A stretch of 64,000 nt of DNA, from contig NZ_LNUP01000011.1 of assembly GCF_001512295.1 (NCBI RefSeq), forward strand, positions 937,781-1,001,780, in the 5' to 3' direction. Under the pieces are notes generated by a model. That model did not search any database and was not told where the DNA came from. It worked only from the letters and a program-made list of their open reading frames with translations. How positions within the stretch are numbered: the first letter of the stretch is position 1; each line of letters begins with the position of its first letter. Origin of the DNA: Pseudomonas sp. EpS/L25 (lineage in GTDB: Bacteria; Pseudomonadota; Gammaproteobacteria; Pseudomonadales; Pseudomonadaceae). The translations under genes and the position numbers were made by a program. Positions 45,342 to 54,027 of this stretch are shown piece by piece.

Positions 45342-46153
45342 GCACCCAGCCTTCGCAACGCGGCCTGACCTGGTTCCAGGCGCTGGCCGGCCAGGGCGAG
45401 ACCGTCAGCGGCTTGCCCGCCTCCCTGCGCGTCGCCGACCTCGAACTGGCCGGACGCCCCGCGCGCTGGCTGGCGGTGGTAGCGGATGCCGAGAATCCCT
45501 TTCCCCGCGCCCGCCAGGGCGAAGTGGGCCTGCTGGAGGGCTGGGGCCTGGCCCGGGCCATCCGGCAGGCCATCGAAGAGGATGGTGACGCTGCAATGAA
45601 ACGCACCCTGATCGCCCTGGTGGACGTGCCCAGCCAGGCCTACGGTCGCCGCGAGGAAGCCTTTGGCATCCACCAGGCCCTGGCTGGGGCCGCGGGCGCC
45701 TATGCCGAGGCGCGCCTGGCCGGGCACCCGGTGCTGGGCCTGCTGGTGGGCAAGGCTATGTCTGGCGGCTTTCTCGCCCATGGCTACCAGGCCAATCGCC
45801 TGCTGGCCCTGCGCGATCCCCAGGTGCAGGTGCATGCCATGGGCAAGGCCTCGGCCGCGCGGGTCACCCTGCGCAGCGTCGAGGAGCTGGAACGCCTGGC
45901 GGCGGACATCCCGCCCATGGCCTACGACCTGGACAGCTATGCCTCCCTGGGCCTGCTCTGGCGCCAGTTGGAGGTGACCCAGCCCGACCAACCCTCGACC
46001 GAAGATCTGCAGCAGGTGCGCCAGGCCCTGGCCGATGCCCAGGCCGATGTGCTCGCCAGCGGTACCACCGATCTCAAACTACGGCTGGACGGCGCCAATC
46101 GCGCGGCCTCTCGCGCAGTACGCGAACGCCTGCGGGCGGGATGGAACGCGTGA
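45338..46153 (+). CDS. mdcE: Malonate decarboxylase, gamma subunit
   Basis: A 271-residue partner of MdcD (GLTWFQALAGQGETV at the start; LVDVPSQAYGRREEAFGIHQ; GHPVLGLLVGKAMSGGFLAHG). Together they decarboxylate malonyl-ACP to acetyl-ACP without biotin. Ends in a TGATG junction with mdcG. Confidence 0.94.
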   Translation: MSTQPSQRGLTWFQALAGQGETVSGLPASLRVADLELAGRPARWLAVVADAENPFPRARQGEVGLLEGWGLARAIRQAIEEDGDAAMKRTLIALVDVPSQAYGRREEAFGIHQALAGAAGAYAEARLAGHPVLGLLVGKAMSGGFLAHGYQANRLLALRDPQVQVHAMGKASAARVTLRSVEELERLAADIPPMAYDLDSYASLGLLWRQLEVTQPDQPSTEDLQQVRQALADAQADVLASGTTDLKLRLDGANRAASRAVRERLRAGWNA

Positions 46154-46854
46154 TGAGCGGGCGCATGGCGGGATCTTTGGGCTTCGCTGCGCTCAACCCA
46201 ACCGACGATGCTCAGGTAGGTTGGGTTGAGCGCAGCGAAGCCCAACACCGCCCTCACGACCTCCTCTGGGGCTTCACCCCGGACGCCCTGCCCGCGCAAG
46301 CCCCCAGTTGGGCCCAACAGGTCGCCCAGGCAGGCCTGCCCGTGGTGATCCGCCGCGTGGAACCCGAGGCAGACCGCATCCCGGTCGGCCTGCGCGGCAC
46401 CACCCGCGCCGAGCGGATGGCAGCCTGGCTGGAGCCTGCTGCCGTACTGCAGCGGCGGTGTCCCGAGGCGCTGCGGATCACGAACGGTTGCCGGGATCTA
46501 CCCGCCCTCGACACCCTGGCCCGCCTGCAGACCCGGCTGGATGACCTGGGCCTGCCCTGGGGCCCCACCGGCGCCGCGGGTTACGAGCTGGCCTCTGGCT
46601 GGCCGGCGCTGCATGCGGGCAGCGATCTGGATCTGCTGATCCGCTGCGCGGCCCCGCTGCCACGCGAGCAGGCGCGGGCCTTGCTGGCGTTCCTGCACGC
46701 GCAGGCGCTATGCCGCCTGGATATCCTGCTGGAAACCCCGCTCGGCGGCGTGGCCCTGGCCGATTGGGCCGCGAAGGCACCAAGGGTGCTGCTCAAGACC
46801 GTTGCCGGTCCCCAGCTGGTGAGCGATCCCTGGCCGGAGGCGCGCGCCGCATGA
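46153..46854 (+). CDS. mdcG: Holo-ACP synthase (phosphoribosyl-dephospho-CoA transferase) with repeat-derived N-terminus
   Basis: Attaches the prosthetic group made by MdcB to Ser25 of MdcC. The nucleotidyltransferase motif HAGSDLDLLIRC is intact (about 156-167). The family normally begins at the RPHDLLWGFTPDALP segment. Here about 30 residues precede it (LGFAALNPTDDAQVGWVERS and neighbours), encoded by a 27-bp inverted repeat inserted in frame. The start at 46153 follows the TGATG pattern of this operon; an ATG at 46141 is also in frame. 233 residues. Overlaps mdcH by 4 nt. Confidence 0.9.
   Translation: MSGRMAGSLGFAALNPTDDAQVGWVERSEAQHRPHDLLWGFTPDALPAQAPSWAQQVAQAGLPVVIRRVEPEADRIPVGLRGTTRAERMAAWLEPAAVLQRRCPEALRITNGCRDLPALDTLARLQTRLDDLGLPWGPTGAAGYELASGWPALHAGSDLDLLIRCAAPLPREQARALLAFLHAQALCRLDILLETPLGGVALADWAAKAPRVLLKTVAGPQLVSDPWPEARAA
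46177..46245. repeat. 27-bp inverted repeat inside the mdcG 5' region
   Basis: The left arm, 46177-46203 (TTGGGCTTCGCTGCGCTCAA and on), is the exact reverse complement of 46219-46245, with a 15-nt loop. The arm sequence GGTTGGGTTGAGCGCAGCGA is, to my knowledge, a dispersed repeat found between genes in several proteobacteria, and translates to the recurring VGWVERSEAQ/GFAALNP peptides. It can fold as a strong hairpin in the mdcG mRNA just after the start codon. Confidence 0.85.
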
Positions 46855-47786
46855 GTACCCTCTTCCAGTTTCCCGGCCAGGGCGCCCAGCGGCCCGGCCT
46901 GCTGCACGCCCTGCCAGAAGACGCCGAGGTCAAGCGGACGTTGGCGGAAGCCGCCGCGGTGCTGGACCTCGATCCCTTGAGCCTGGACTCGGCCCAGGCC
47001 CTGGAACATACCCGCGCCGTGCAGCTCTGCCTGCTGATCGCCGGCGTCGCCACCGCGCGCCTGCTGCTGAGTCGCGGCCCGGCGCCGCAACTGGTGGCCG
47101 GTCTGTCCATCGGTGCCTATGCCGCGGCGGTGGTGGCCGAGGCCCTGGACTTTGCCGATGCGCTGCGCCTGGTGGCCCGTCGCGGCGAATTGATGCAGGC
47201 GGCCTACCCGTCCGGCTACGGCATGCTGGCGATCCTGGGCCTGGGGCGTGGCGCGGTGGAGAGCCTGGTCGCTGACCACCATCGCCCTGCCGCGCCGCTG
47301 TACCTGGCCAATGCCAATGCCGAGCAGCAATACGTGGTTGCGGGCAGCGATGCCGGCCTGGCCGCGCTGGCCGAAGCCGCGCGCGCCCAAGGTGCCGCAG
47401 CGGCCAAGCGCCTGGCCATGAGCGTGCCGTCCCACTGCCCGCTGCTCGCCGAAGCCGCCCAGACTCTTGACCAGGCCTTTACCGAGGTCGAGCTACGCGC
47501 GCCCCGGCTGGCCTATCTGAGCGGTACCTCGGCACGACGGCTGGTGCGTGCCGAGCAGTTGCGCGACGACCTGGCCTTCAACATGGCGCGGCCCATCGAA
47601 TGGCACGCCACCCTGGAAGCCGCCCGCGAGCGTGGCGTGCGCCTGGCCATCGAACTGGCACCGGGTAGCGTCCTCAGCCAACTGGCCAGGCGCGTCCTGC
47701 CTCCCGCTGGCGTACTGGCCTGGCAGGATACCCACCCCGAGACCCTGGACGCGCTGCGGCGCGAGGAGGCGGCGCGACTGGACTGA
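46851..47786 (+). CDS. mdcH: Malonate decarboxylase malonyltransferase (epsilon)
   Basis: A 311-residue FabD-like transferase priming the decarboxylase by moving malonyl from malonyl-CoA to the carrier protein. FQFPGQGAQRPGLLHALPED at the start, the nucleophile motif GLSIGAYAAA (Ser at about 87) and the late SVPSHCPLL His are intact. Last soluble-enzyme gene of the operon. Confidence 0.94.
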   Translation: MSTLFQFPGQGAQRPGLLHALPEDAEVKRTLAEAAAVLDLDPLSLDSAQALEHTRAVQLCLLIAGVATARLLLSRGPAPQLVAGLSIGAYAAAVVAEALDFADALRLVARRGELMQAAYPSGYGMLAILGLGRGAVESLVADHHRPAAPLYLANANAEQQYVVAGSDAGLAALAEAARAQGAAAAKRLAMSVPSHCPLLAEAAQTLDQAFTEVELRAPRLAYLSGTSARRLVRAEQLRDDLAFNMARPIEWHATLEAARERGVRLAIELAPGSVLSQLARRVLPPAGVLAWQDTHPETLDALRREEAARLD

Positions 47787-47804
47787 GCATCCCCGTATGG
47801 CGGC

Positions 47805-47841
47805 TGCCCTCACCCCAACCCTCTCCCAGAGGGAGAGGGGG
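47805..47841. repeat. Dispersed CCCTCTCCC-AGA-GGGAGAGGG hairpin between mdcH and madL
   Basis: CCCTCTCCC and GGGAGAGGG (47819-47839) form a perfect 9-bp stem with a 3-nt loop, preceded by GCCCTCACCCCAA. This is a recurring intergenic element in many GC-rich proteobacteria as I recall. It splits the mdc operon in a 112-nt gap and could attenuate transcription into the transporter genes. Confidence 0.6.
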
Positions 47842-47898
47842 TAAAAACGAGCGCGGTGCCAGGCTTCACCCCCCCAAGCACAACCGAGGACAACAACA

Positions 47899-48303
47899 AT
47901 GATCATCTACGGTGTCGCTTTACTTTCCCTCTGCACCCTGGCCGGCATCTTCGTCGGCGAAGTCCTGGGCCGGCTCATCGGCGTGCCCGCCAATGTCGGC
48001 GGTGTCGGCATCGCCATGTTGCTACTGATCTTCTTCAGCAGCTGGATCAGCAACCGAGGCACCGGACTCAAGCCCAAGACCGAACAGGGCGTGGAATTCT
48101 GGAGCGCTATCTACATCCCCATCGTGGTCGCCATGGCGGCGCAGCAGAACGTGGTGGGTGCCCTGCACAGCGGCCCCATGGCCATCCTCGCCGGCCTGAC
48201 GGCGGTGGGTATCGCCTTCGCGCTGGTGCCGGTGCTCGACCGCCTGGGCCGCAAGAAGCCGGCCACCGCCACCCCCGCTCCCCTTAGCCAGACCGCCCGG
48301 TGA
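47899..48303 (+). CDS. madL: Malonate transporter small subunit
   Basis: A 134-residue membrane protein with about four helices (MIIYGVALLSLCTLAGIFVG, then VGGVGIAMLLLIFFSSW) matching MadL, which with MadM forms a sodium-dependent malonate symporter. Overlaps the next gene by 4 nt. Also called mdcL in Pseudomonas. Confidence 0.92.
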   Translation: MIIYGVALLSLCTLAGIFVGEVLGRLIGVPANVGGVGIAMLLLIFFSSWISNRGTGLKPKTEQGVEFWSAIYIPIVVAMAAQQNVVGALHSGPMAILAGLTAVGIAFALVPVLDRLGRKKPATATPAPLSQTAR

Positions 48304-48308
48304 CCGCC

Positions 48309-49079
48309 ATGCTGATCGAAGCCTTGAGCAAGACCACCCAGTCCTACGGTTTGATCGCCTCCTTCGCCGTCATCGGCGTCATCATGTGGGTCTCATACTG
48401 GCTCTCCGACAAACTCACCCGCGGCCGCCTGCACGGTTCGGCCATCGCCATCTTTCTCGGCCTGCTGCTCGCCTATGTCGGCGGGGTCATCAGTGGCGGC
48501 CAGAAGGGTCTGGTCGACCTGCCGCTGCTGGGCGGCCTGGGCCTGCTCGGCGGCGCCATGCTGCGCGACTTCGCCATCGCCGCCACGGCCTTTGGCGTCA
48601 ACATGCGCGAATTGCGCGAAGCGGGCATCGCCGGGGTCATCGCCCTGCTGATGGGGGTGCTCTCTTCCTTCATCGCTGGCGTCGCCATCGCCCTGGCCTT
48701 TGGCTACACCGACGCCGTGAGCCTCACCACCATAGGTGCGGGCGCCGTGACCTACATCGTCGGTCCGGTGACCGGCGCGGCCATCGGCGCCAGCTCCGAC
48801 GTCATGGCGCTGTCCATCGCCGCCGGCCTGGTGAAGTCCATCGTGGTGATGATCGCCACGCCCTTCCTGGCACCCTACATCGGCCTGAACAATCCGCGCA
48901 CCGCGGTGATCTTCGGCGGCCTGATGGGCACCTCCAGCGGCGTGGCCGGAGGCCTCGCCGCCACCGATCCGCGCCTGGTGCCCTATGGTTGCCTGACGGC
49001 GGCCTTCTACACCGCCTTGGGCTGCCTGCTCGGCCCTTCGCTGCTGTTCCTGGCAACCCGCGCCGTCGTGGGCGGTTGA
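48309..49079 (+). CDS. madM: Malonate transporter large subunit
   Basis: A 256-residue polytopic protein: LIEALSKTTQSYGLIASFAV at the start and GAVTYIVGPVTGAAIGASSD near the middle match MadM. A GTG at 48300 overlapping the madL stop is an alternative start; the ATG at 48309 gives the usual N-terminus. Imports malonate with MadL for the decarboxylase. Convergent with mdcR, 9 nt apart. Confidence 0.92.
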   Translation: MLIEALSKTTQSYGLIASFAVIGVIMWVSYWLSDKLTRGRLHGSAIAIFLGLLLAYVGGVISGGQKGLVDLPLLGGLGLLGGAMLRDFAIAATAFGVNMRELREAGIAGVIALLMGVLSSFIAGVAIALAFGYTDAVSLTTIGAGAVTYIVGPVTGAAIGASSDVMALSIAAGLVKSIVVMIATPFLAPYIGLNNPRTAVIFGGLMGTSSGVAGGLAATDPRLVPYGCLTAAFYTALGCLLGPSLLFLATRAVVGG

Positions 49080-49088
49080 GACGCGGCG

Positions 49089-49997
49089 TCAGCCGCGCGC
49101 GTACATCCGGCATTCGGCGACGAAGGCCAGCAGATTGGGATCGCGCTCGCGGCTGCGCAGGAACACCGCGCCGATGCGCTGCTGCAGCCGGTAGCGCGGT
49201 GCCAGGGGCAGCAGCTTGAGGCGACTCTGGTAAACCGCCTCGACCCGCCCGGGCAGCAGCGCGTAGCCCACCCCGGAGCTGACCATGCTCATCAGCGAGA
49301 AGATATCGTTGACCTGCATGATCACCTCCGGCTCGAAGCCGGCCTGGGCGAACACCTGGCGGCCATCGCGAAAGGTGGCGAAGCCCTGGGTCAGGGTCAC
49401 GAAGGGCACCCCCGCGAGGTCGCGCAGGTCAACTTCGGCCTGGTCGGCGAAAGGCGAATCGCTGGGCGCGGCGAGAAAGATGTCGTCGCTGAACAGCTCG
49501 ACGCTCTCGCAGTCGGCATCCACCACGGCGTCGTCCAGGGCCACCAGCATGGCATCCAGCTTGAAGTCGTGCAGTTGCTCGGCGAGGTCGGCGTTGGAAC
49601 CCAGCACCAGGTCGATGTTGAGTTCGCTGCGCCTGAGCTTGAGGCCCATGATCAGCTGGGGCACGGTTTTCACCGTCAGCGAATAGAGCGCGCCCAGGCG
49701 AAAGCGATCGGCCGAAAAGCCGGCCGCCTGCCGCGTGAGTCGTACCGTCTCCGCCAGGTCCTGCAGCAGTCGCTCGGCGCGTGCCTCCAGCACGAAGGCG
49801 CCATCCAGCGGCGTCAGGGTGCGCCCCTCGTGCTTGAACAGCGGGCAGCGCAGGGCGTTCTCCAGGGAGTGAATCGCGCGATGCACGCTGACATGGCTGG
49901 TGCCCAGCTCGGCGGCGGCCCGCGCCAGGTTGCGGCTGCGCATGAAGGCCAGGAAGATCTCCAGCTTGCGCAAGGTGAGGTCATCGGTATCGGACAT
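49089..49997 (-). CDS. mdcR: LysR-family regulator of malonate decarboxylase
   Basis: A 302-residue LysR regulator: HTH LTLRKLEIFLAFMRSRNLAR and GTSHVSVHRAIHSLENAL, then a co-inducer domain. Position at the end of the mdc-mad operon identifies it as MdcR, which responds to malonate in related bacteria. It is convergent here, so its likely target, the inverted repeat before mdcA, is 8 kb away. The ATG at 49997 was chosen over an open frame running to 50180. Confidence 0.9.
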   Translation of the reverse strand: MSDTDDLTLRKLEIFLAFMRSRNLARAAAELGTSHVSVHRAIHSLENALRCPLFKHEGRTLTPLDGAFVLEARAERLLQDLAETVRLTRQAAGFSADRFRLGALYSLTVKTVPQLIMGLKLRRSELNIDLVLGSNADLAEQLHDFKLDAMLVALDDAVVDADCESVELFSDDIFLAAPSDSPFADQAEVDLRDLAGVPFVTLTQGFATFRDGRQVFAQAGFEPEVIMQVNDIFSLMSMVSSGVGYALLPGRVEAVYQSRLKLLPLAPRYRLQQRIGAVFLRSRERDPNLLAFVAECRMYARG

Positions 49998-50483
49998 GGC
50001 GGCCAGCGGGCGATGGAAGACAGCAGACCACCTTGCCCGGATGGGTGGATGACGTCGAGAGCTGCGTCTCGAAACCCGAACCCTACTTCTCCAGCCTAGG
50101 GCGGCACGCTGGTAATCGGTTCCCGATGGGCAGCGATGCCACCAGAGTTTCCTCGATCGCCGGGGCCGCGAGAACGACACCCATCAGGTTGGACAAGACA
50201 CGCAATCGACTGCGCTGAATTTTTTTCAGTATCGAATGAACCTGGCTAGCTTGCTGCCCATGGTCACCCCTATCACTCTAGCCTCCACCAGCGTTCCAGA
50301 CTGAAAAAAATAAGAAAAGTCGGAGATCGTCGTCATGCCCCGTGCCTTCGCTGCAGCTTTCGTAAGCCCATCCCTCCGGATTCACTGCGCGCTCTACCAT
50401 TCCCACACCGGCAGCCCCTTGCCCTGATGGTTACTCCTCACCTCAGCAATTGACTTTCGCTGCAATCCGAGGAGAACGCCATC
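49998..50483. other. 486-nt gap with an 11-bp inverted repeat and no gene
   Basis: No convincing coding region. TTTTTTTCAGT (50220-50230) and ACTGAAAAAAA (50300-50310) are exact inverted repeats 69 nt apart, in an AT-rich tract that probably holds promoters for mdcR (leftward) and the sugar ABC operon (rightward). A ribosome binding site CGAGGAG precedes the ATPase at 50484. Confidence 0.5.
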
Positions 50484-51974
50484 ATGACACCGTTTGATTT
50501 CCCCAATGCTCCCCTTCTCAGCGCCCGTGGCCTGGTCAAATGTTATGGCGCCACTGCCGTGCTGCAGGGAGTCGACTTCGAAGTCGCACCCGGAGAAATC
50601 CACGCCTTGCTCGGTGGTAATGGCGCTGGCAAGTCCACACTGATCCGCATCCTTTCGGGCCATGCTGATCGCGACGGCGGAGAGCTGGTCTATGGGCGGC
50701 GATCAGGCCAGACGACGGCTAGAGCGGCGCCCTGCAATGTCGCCGTGGTCCATCAGGAGTTGGCGCTGCTGCCACAGCTGAGTGTCATGGAAAATATAGT
50801 CCTGCCGTTGCGGCGCAAGGGAGGACGGCTGTTTGATCGGCGGCAGGCGGCAGCTGTAGCGCGGGCAGCGCTGTCGCAGCTGGACGAGTCACTGGCCCGT
50901 CACGCCTTGGGCCGACCGGTGAATGAATTGTCGCTGCACCAGGGGCAGTTGGTCGAGTTGGCCAGAGCACTGGCATCCGGCGCCGATATCCTGTTCCTCG
51001 ACGAACCTACCACCAACCTCTCCGCCAGCGAGACCGAGCGTCTGTTCGCGGTGCTGCGGCGGCTGGTGCGCGAACATGGAGTATCCATCGTATTCGTCTC
51101 CCACCGGATGAAGGAGATCCGCCAGCTCGCCGACGTCTGCACCATTTTGCGTGACGGACGCACTGTGGCTAATCGCGAAGCCTTGGACGACTTGAGCGAT
51201 GCCGCCATTGTCGAGCGCATGGGCCAGCTACGTGCGGTGGCGGTGGCCTCCCGCACCGAGCGACCCGTGCAGACCGGGACACCCTTGGTGCTGGAGCATG
51301 GCGACCTGCGGCTCAGCGTCACACCGGGCAGCATCCTCGGTCTGGCTGGCTCGCCGGCAGGCCCCGCTGCACTCATCGCCATGCTGATCGGTGCCAGCCG
51401 TGGCGGAGATTGGCGTCAACGGCTGCCGGGCTGGCCAGCGCGTTTCACTTCACCTGCGCAGGCGGTGCGTTTGGGCGCCGGCTTCGTCTCCGGTGATCGC
51501 GCCGCCAAGGGCATCCTCGCCACCCTACCGATCATCGACAACGTCATGGCCTCGCGTCGCGTTGTTCAGCGCCAACTCTGGGCGGGACGCCACGAGCGCC
51601 GCGATTGTCCCGAGCTGCTGCGCACCCTGCAGGTCAAGGCCGGTGCACTGCACGACCTGCCGGCCACCCTCAGTGGCGGCAACCAGCAGAAGCTGCTGCT
51701 GGCTCGTTGGCTGGCGTTACCGACTCGCCTGCTGGTGCTGGAAGAGCCCACCCGAGGAGTCGACATCGGCACCAAGCGAGACATCTACCGCCTGATCCGG
51801 GAACTCGCCGAGCGCGGCACCATGATCATCTGGTGGTCCTCCGAGAACGCCGAGCTAGTGGAGCTTTGCGACCGGGTACTGGCCTTCGACACCGGAGGTC
51901 GCTGCGTCGGCCTGCTGGAGCACGAGGACCTCAACGAAGATCGGCTTACCGCGTTGACAGGAGTGGCAGCATGA
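50484..51974 (+). CDS. Sugar ABC transporter ATPase (RbsA-like, two NBDs)
   Basis: A 496-residue tandem ATPase of the ribose/CUT2 class. The first half has Walker A GGNGAGKST, signature-like LSLHQGQLVELARAL and Walker B ADILFLDEPTTNLSA. The second half lacks a normal Walker A (GLAGSPAGPAALIA) but keeps LSGGNQQKLLLARWL and VLEEPTRGVDIG, as usual for the family's degenerate partner domain. First gene of an importer for an unidentified sugar or polyol. ATGA overlap with the permease. Confidence 0.93.
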   Translation: MTPFDFPNAPLLSARGLVKCYGATAVLQGVDFEVAPGEIHALLGGNGAGKSTLIRILSGHADRDGGELVYGRRSGQTTARAAPCNVAVVHQELALLPQLSVMENIVLPLRRKGGRLFDRRQAAAVARAALSQLDESLARHALGRPVNELSLHQGQLVELARALASGADILFLDEPTTNLSASETERLFAVLRRLVREHGVSIVFVSHRMKEIRQLADVCTILRDGRTVANREALDDLSDAAIVERMGQLRAVAVASRTERPVQTGTPLVLEHGDLRLSVTPGSILGLAGSPAGPAALIAMLIGASRGGDWRQRLPGWPARFTSPAQAVRLGAGFVSGDRAAKGILATLPIIDNVMASRRVVQRQLWAGRHERRDCPELLRTLQVKAGALHDLPATLSGGNQQKLLLARWLALPTRLLVLEEPTRGVDIGTKRDIYRLIRELAERGTMIIWWSSENAELVELCDRVLAFDTGGRCVGLLEHEDLNEDRLTALTGVAA

Positions 51975-52972
51975 ACACCGAAGTCCAGGGGGACGTCCCC
52001 GCCACCTTCGTGCCTCAGCGAGAGAATCCTCTGGCGCTCTATCGCACCGAACTCGCCATCGCCACGGCCATGGTGGTCATCGTGCTCGGCGTCGGCTGGC
52101 TGGTTCCACAGGCGCTGAGCTGGGGCAATGCCGCCAACGTCGCCCAGGCGGCGGCGCCCCTGATCCTGATGTCCCTGGGGGTGTTGCTGGTGGTGATCAC
52201 CGGTGGCATAGATCTGTCCGTGGGCTCGGTGTTCTCCCTTACCGGCATGGTCACCGCCCTGGCGATGGCCCAGGGACTGGACAGCGTCACCGCCAGTGCC
52301 TGCGGCCTTGGCGTGGGCTTGGCGATCGGTGCCCTCAACGGCGCTCTCGTCACTCTGGCCGGACTGGCCCCCTTCGTGGTGACCCTCAGTACCTACGCCG
52401 TGGCGGGCAGCCTTGCGTTCATCGTCACCAACGGTCGCTCCATGCCAATCAACGATACCGATTACTGGCTGCTCAACGGCGGCAGCCTGATTCCAGGCCT
52501 GCCCAACTTTCTGACCTTCTGCCTGGTACTGCTAATCGTCATAGAGCTATTCCTGCGCAAGGTTGTGGCTGGCCGCTGGCTCTACGCGGTAGGCAGTAGC
52601 GCCTCCGCGGCACGGCTGCTGGGCATCCCGGTCAAGCGCACGCAGTTCCTAGCCTACGTGGCGTCTTCCCTGCTGGCTTCCTGCGCCGGTCTGCTAACGG
52701 TTTCCTACATTCTCAACGCCGAATCCACCGCAGGTGCCAGCCTGATGCTCCAGGCCATCGCTGCGGTGGTGATCGGCGGCGCCAGCCTGGCCGGCGGCAC
52801 CGGTTCAGCGGTGGGAGCCGTGCTCGGTGCCTTGATGATCACGGTGATCCAGAATGGGGTGAACCTGATCGGTATCAACAGCTTCTGGCAGGGTTCGGTG
52901 ACCGGTACGGCGATTCTAATCGCGGTACTGATCGACCGCTTCAGCAAATCCCGCAACGCCTCTCGTCGATAG
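51971..52972 (+). CDS. Sugar ABC transporter permease (RbsC-like)
   Basis: A 333-residue inner-membrane protein with eight to ten helices; [40 protein letters not shown] and [20 protein letters not shown] are typical CUT2 permease segments. Forms the channel with the ATPase above and is fed by the next gene's product. Confidence 0.93.
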   Translation: MNTEVQGDVPATFVPQRENPLALYRTELAIATAMVVIVLGVGWLVPQALSWGNAANVAQAAAPLILMSLGVLLVVITGGIDLSVGSVFSLTGMVTALAMAQGLDSVTASACGLGVGLAIGALNGALVTLAGLAPFVVTLSTYAVAGSLAFIVTNGRSMPINDTDYWLLNGGSLIPGLPNFLTFCLVLLIVIELFLRKVVAGRWLYAVGSSASAARLLGIPVKRTQFLAYVASSLLASCAGLLTVSYILNAESTAGASLMLQAIAAVVIGGASLAGGTGSAVGAVLGALMITVIQNGVNLIGINSFWQGSVTGTAILIAVLIDRFSKSRNASRR

Positions 52973-52983
52973 GAAGAACAACA

Positions 52984-53979
52984 ATGAACTCGACCTCCCC
53001 TCGCTCCCGCTCAAGTCGATTGCCCCTTGCACTCGTCTGCGCCGCCATCCTGCTTGGCGGACCAGCCCGGGCAGCGGACAAGCCGACCGTGGCCTATCTC
53101 GCGCCGTCCCTGGACATTTCCTACTGGCAGTGGGTGGGCTACGGGGTCAAGCAGCAGGCGACCAGGCTCGGCATGGACTATGTGGAGTACACCTCGGAGA
53201 ACTCGCCGGCCAAGCAGATGGACAACATCCGCACCGCCTTGACCCGCGGCGTCGACGCTGTGGTCATAGGCCCAGTTAGTTCGACCAGTACCCCGCCACT
53301 GCTGGCCTATCTCAAGTCACGAAACATACCGGTGGCCTTCGCCGGCATCGGCCCCCAAGCAGGCCAGCAGGATTACACCAGCGCCGTCACGGCAAACAAC
53401 TACGACACGGGCAAGGCTCAAGGTCGCTTCGTCTGCCAATTGGCCAAGGAGCGCGGCAGCAACCAGGTGGGGATGCTGTCGCTGCCACAGGACAGAGAGA
53501 ATGCCCAGAAGTACCTCAAGGGCGCGCGCGAAGCCTTTGCCAGCGATGGCTGCGACCTGGTGCAGGTCCTCGAAACCCGTGGCCTGACGGTGAACGAGGC
53601 TGTCACCCAGGCCAAGGACATGCTCACTGCCCATCCCGATATACGTGCCATCTACGGCATGTACGACGAGGCCGGCACCGGTGCCGCCAAGGTGCTGGCG
53701 ACCCAGGGGCTGACCGGCAAGGTCGCCGTGGTGACGGCGGACGGCAGCCCTACCACCATCAAGTTGCTGCGCGAGGGCGCTCTACAGGGGATCTTCCTGC
53801 AGGAGGCGGTCGGCCAGGGTATCGACGGTACGGAGCAGGTCCACCGGGCACTTCAGGGACAGCCCACCACTCGCGACCTGGCGCTGGTGATGCCGCTGGT
53901 GACAAGCGAGACGCTGAAGGATCCGCAGGCGCTCAAGACGCTGGAACGCGTTTATCCACCGTCTGCCGGAGCCTATTGA
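52984..53979 (+). CDS. Sugar ABC transporter binding protein (RbsB-like)
   Basis: A 331-residue periplasmic protein with a signal peptide (cleavage near ARA-AD at about 30) and a type I periplasmic-binding fold: [20 protein letters not shown], the hinge [19 protein letters not shown], and [15 protein letters not shown]. Ligands of this class are pentoses, hexoses, polyols or autoinducers; which one is unknown. Starts 11 nt after the permease. Confidence 0.92.
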   Translation: MNSTSPRSRSSRLPLALVCAAILLGGPARAADKPTVAYLAPSLDISYWQWVGYGVKQQATRLGMDYVEYTSENSPAKQMDNIRTALTRGVDAVVIGPVSSTSTPPLLAYLKSRNIPVAFAGIGPQAGQQDYTSAVTANNYDTGKAQGRFVCQLAKERGSNQVGMLSLPQDRENAQKYLKGAREAFASDGCDLVQVLETRGLTVNEAVTQAKDMLTAHPDIRAIYGMYDEAGTGAAKVLATQGLTGKVAVVTADGSPTTIKLLREGALQGIFLQEAVGQGIDGTEQVHRALQGQPTTRDLALVMPLVTSETLKDPQALKTLERVYPPSAGAY

Positions 53980-54027
53980 GATCATCTCGCCGCTCATTAT
54001 CGACGTCCGCTTCGACGAGGATTCGCC

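Noticed and set aside
50336-50428. 30-codon frame starting MPRAFAAAF
   Set aside because: No convincing ribosome binding site and no conserved features.
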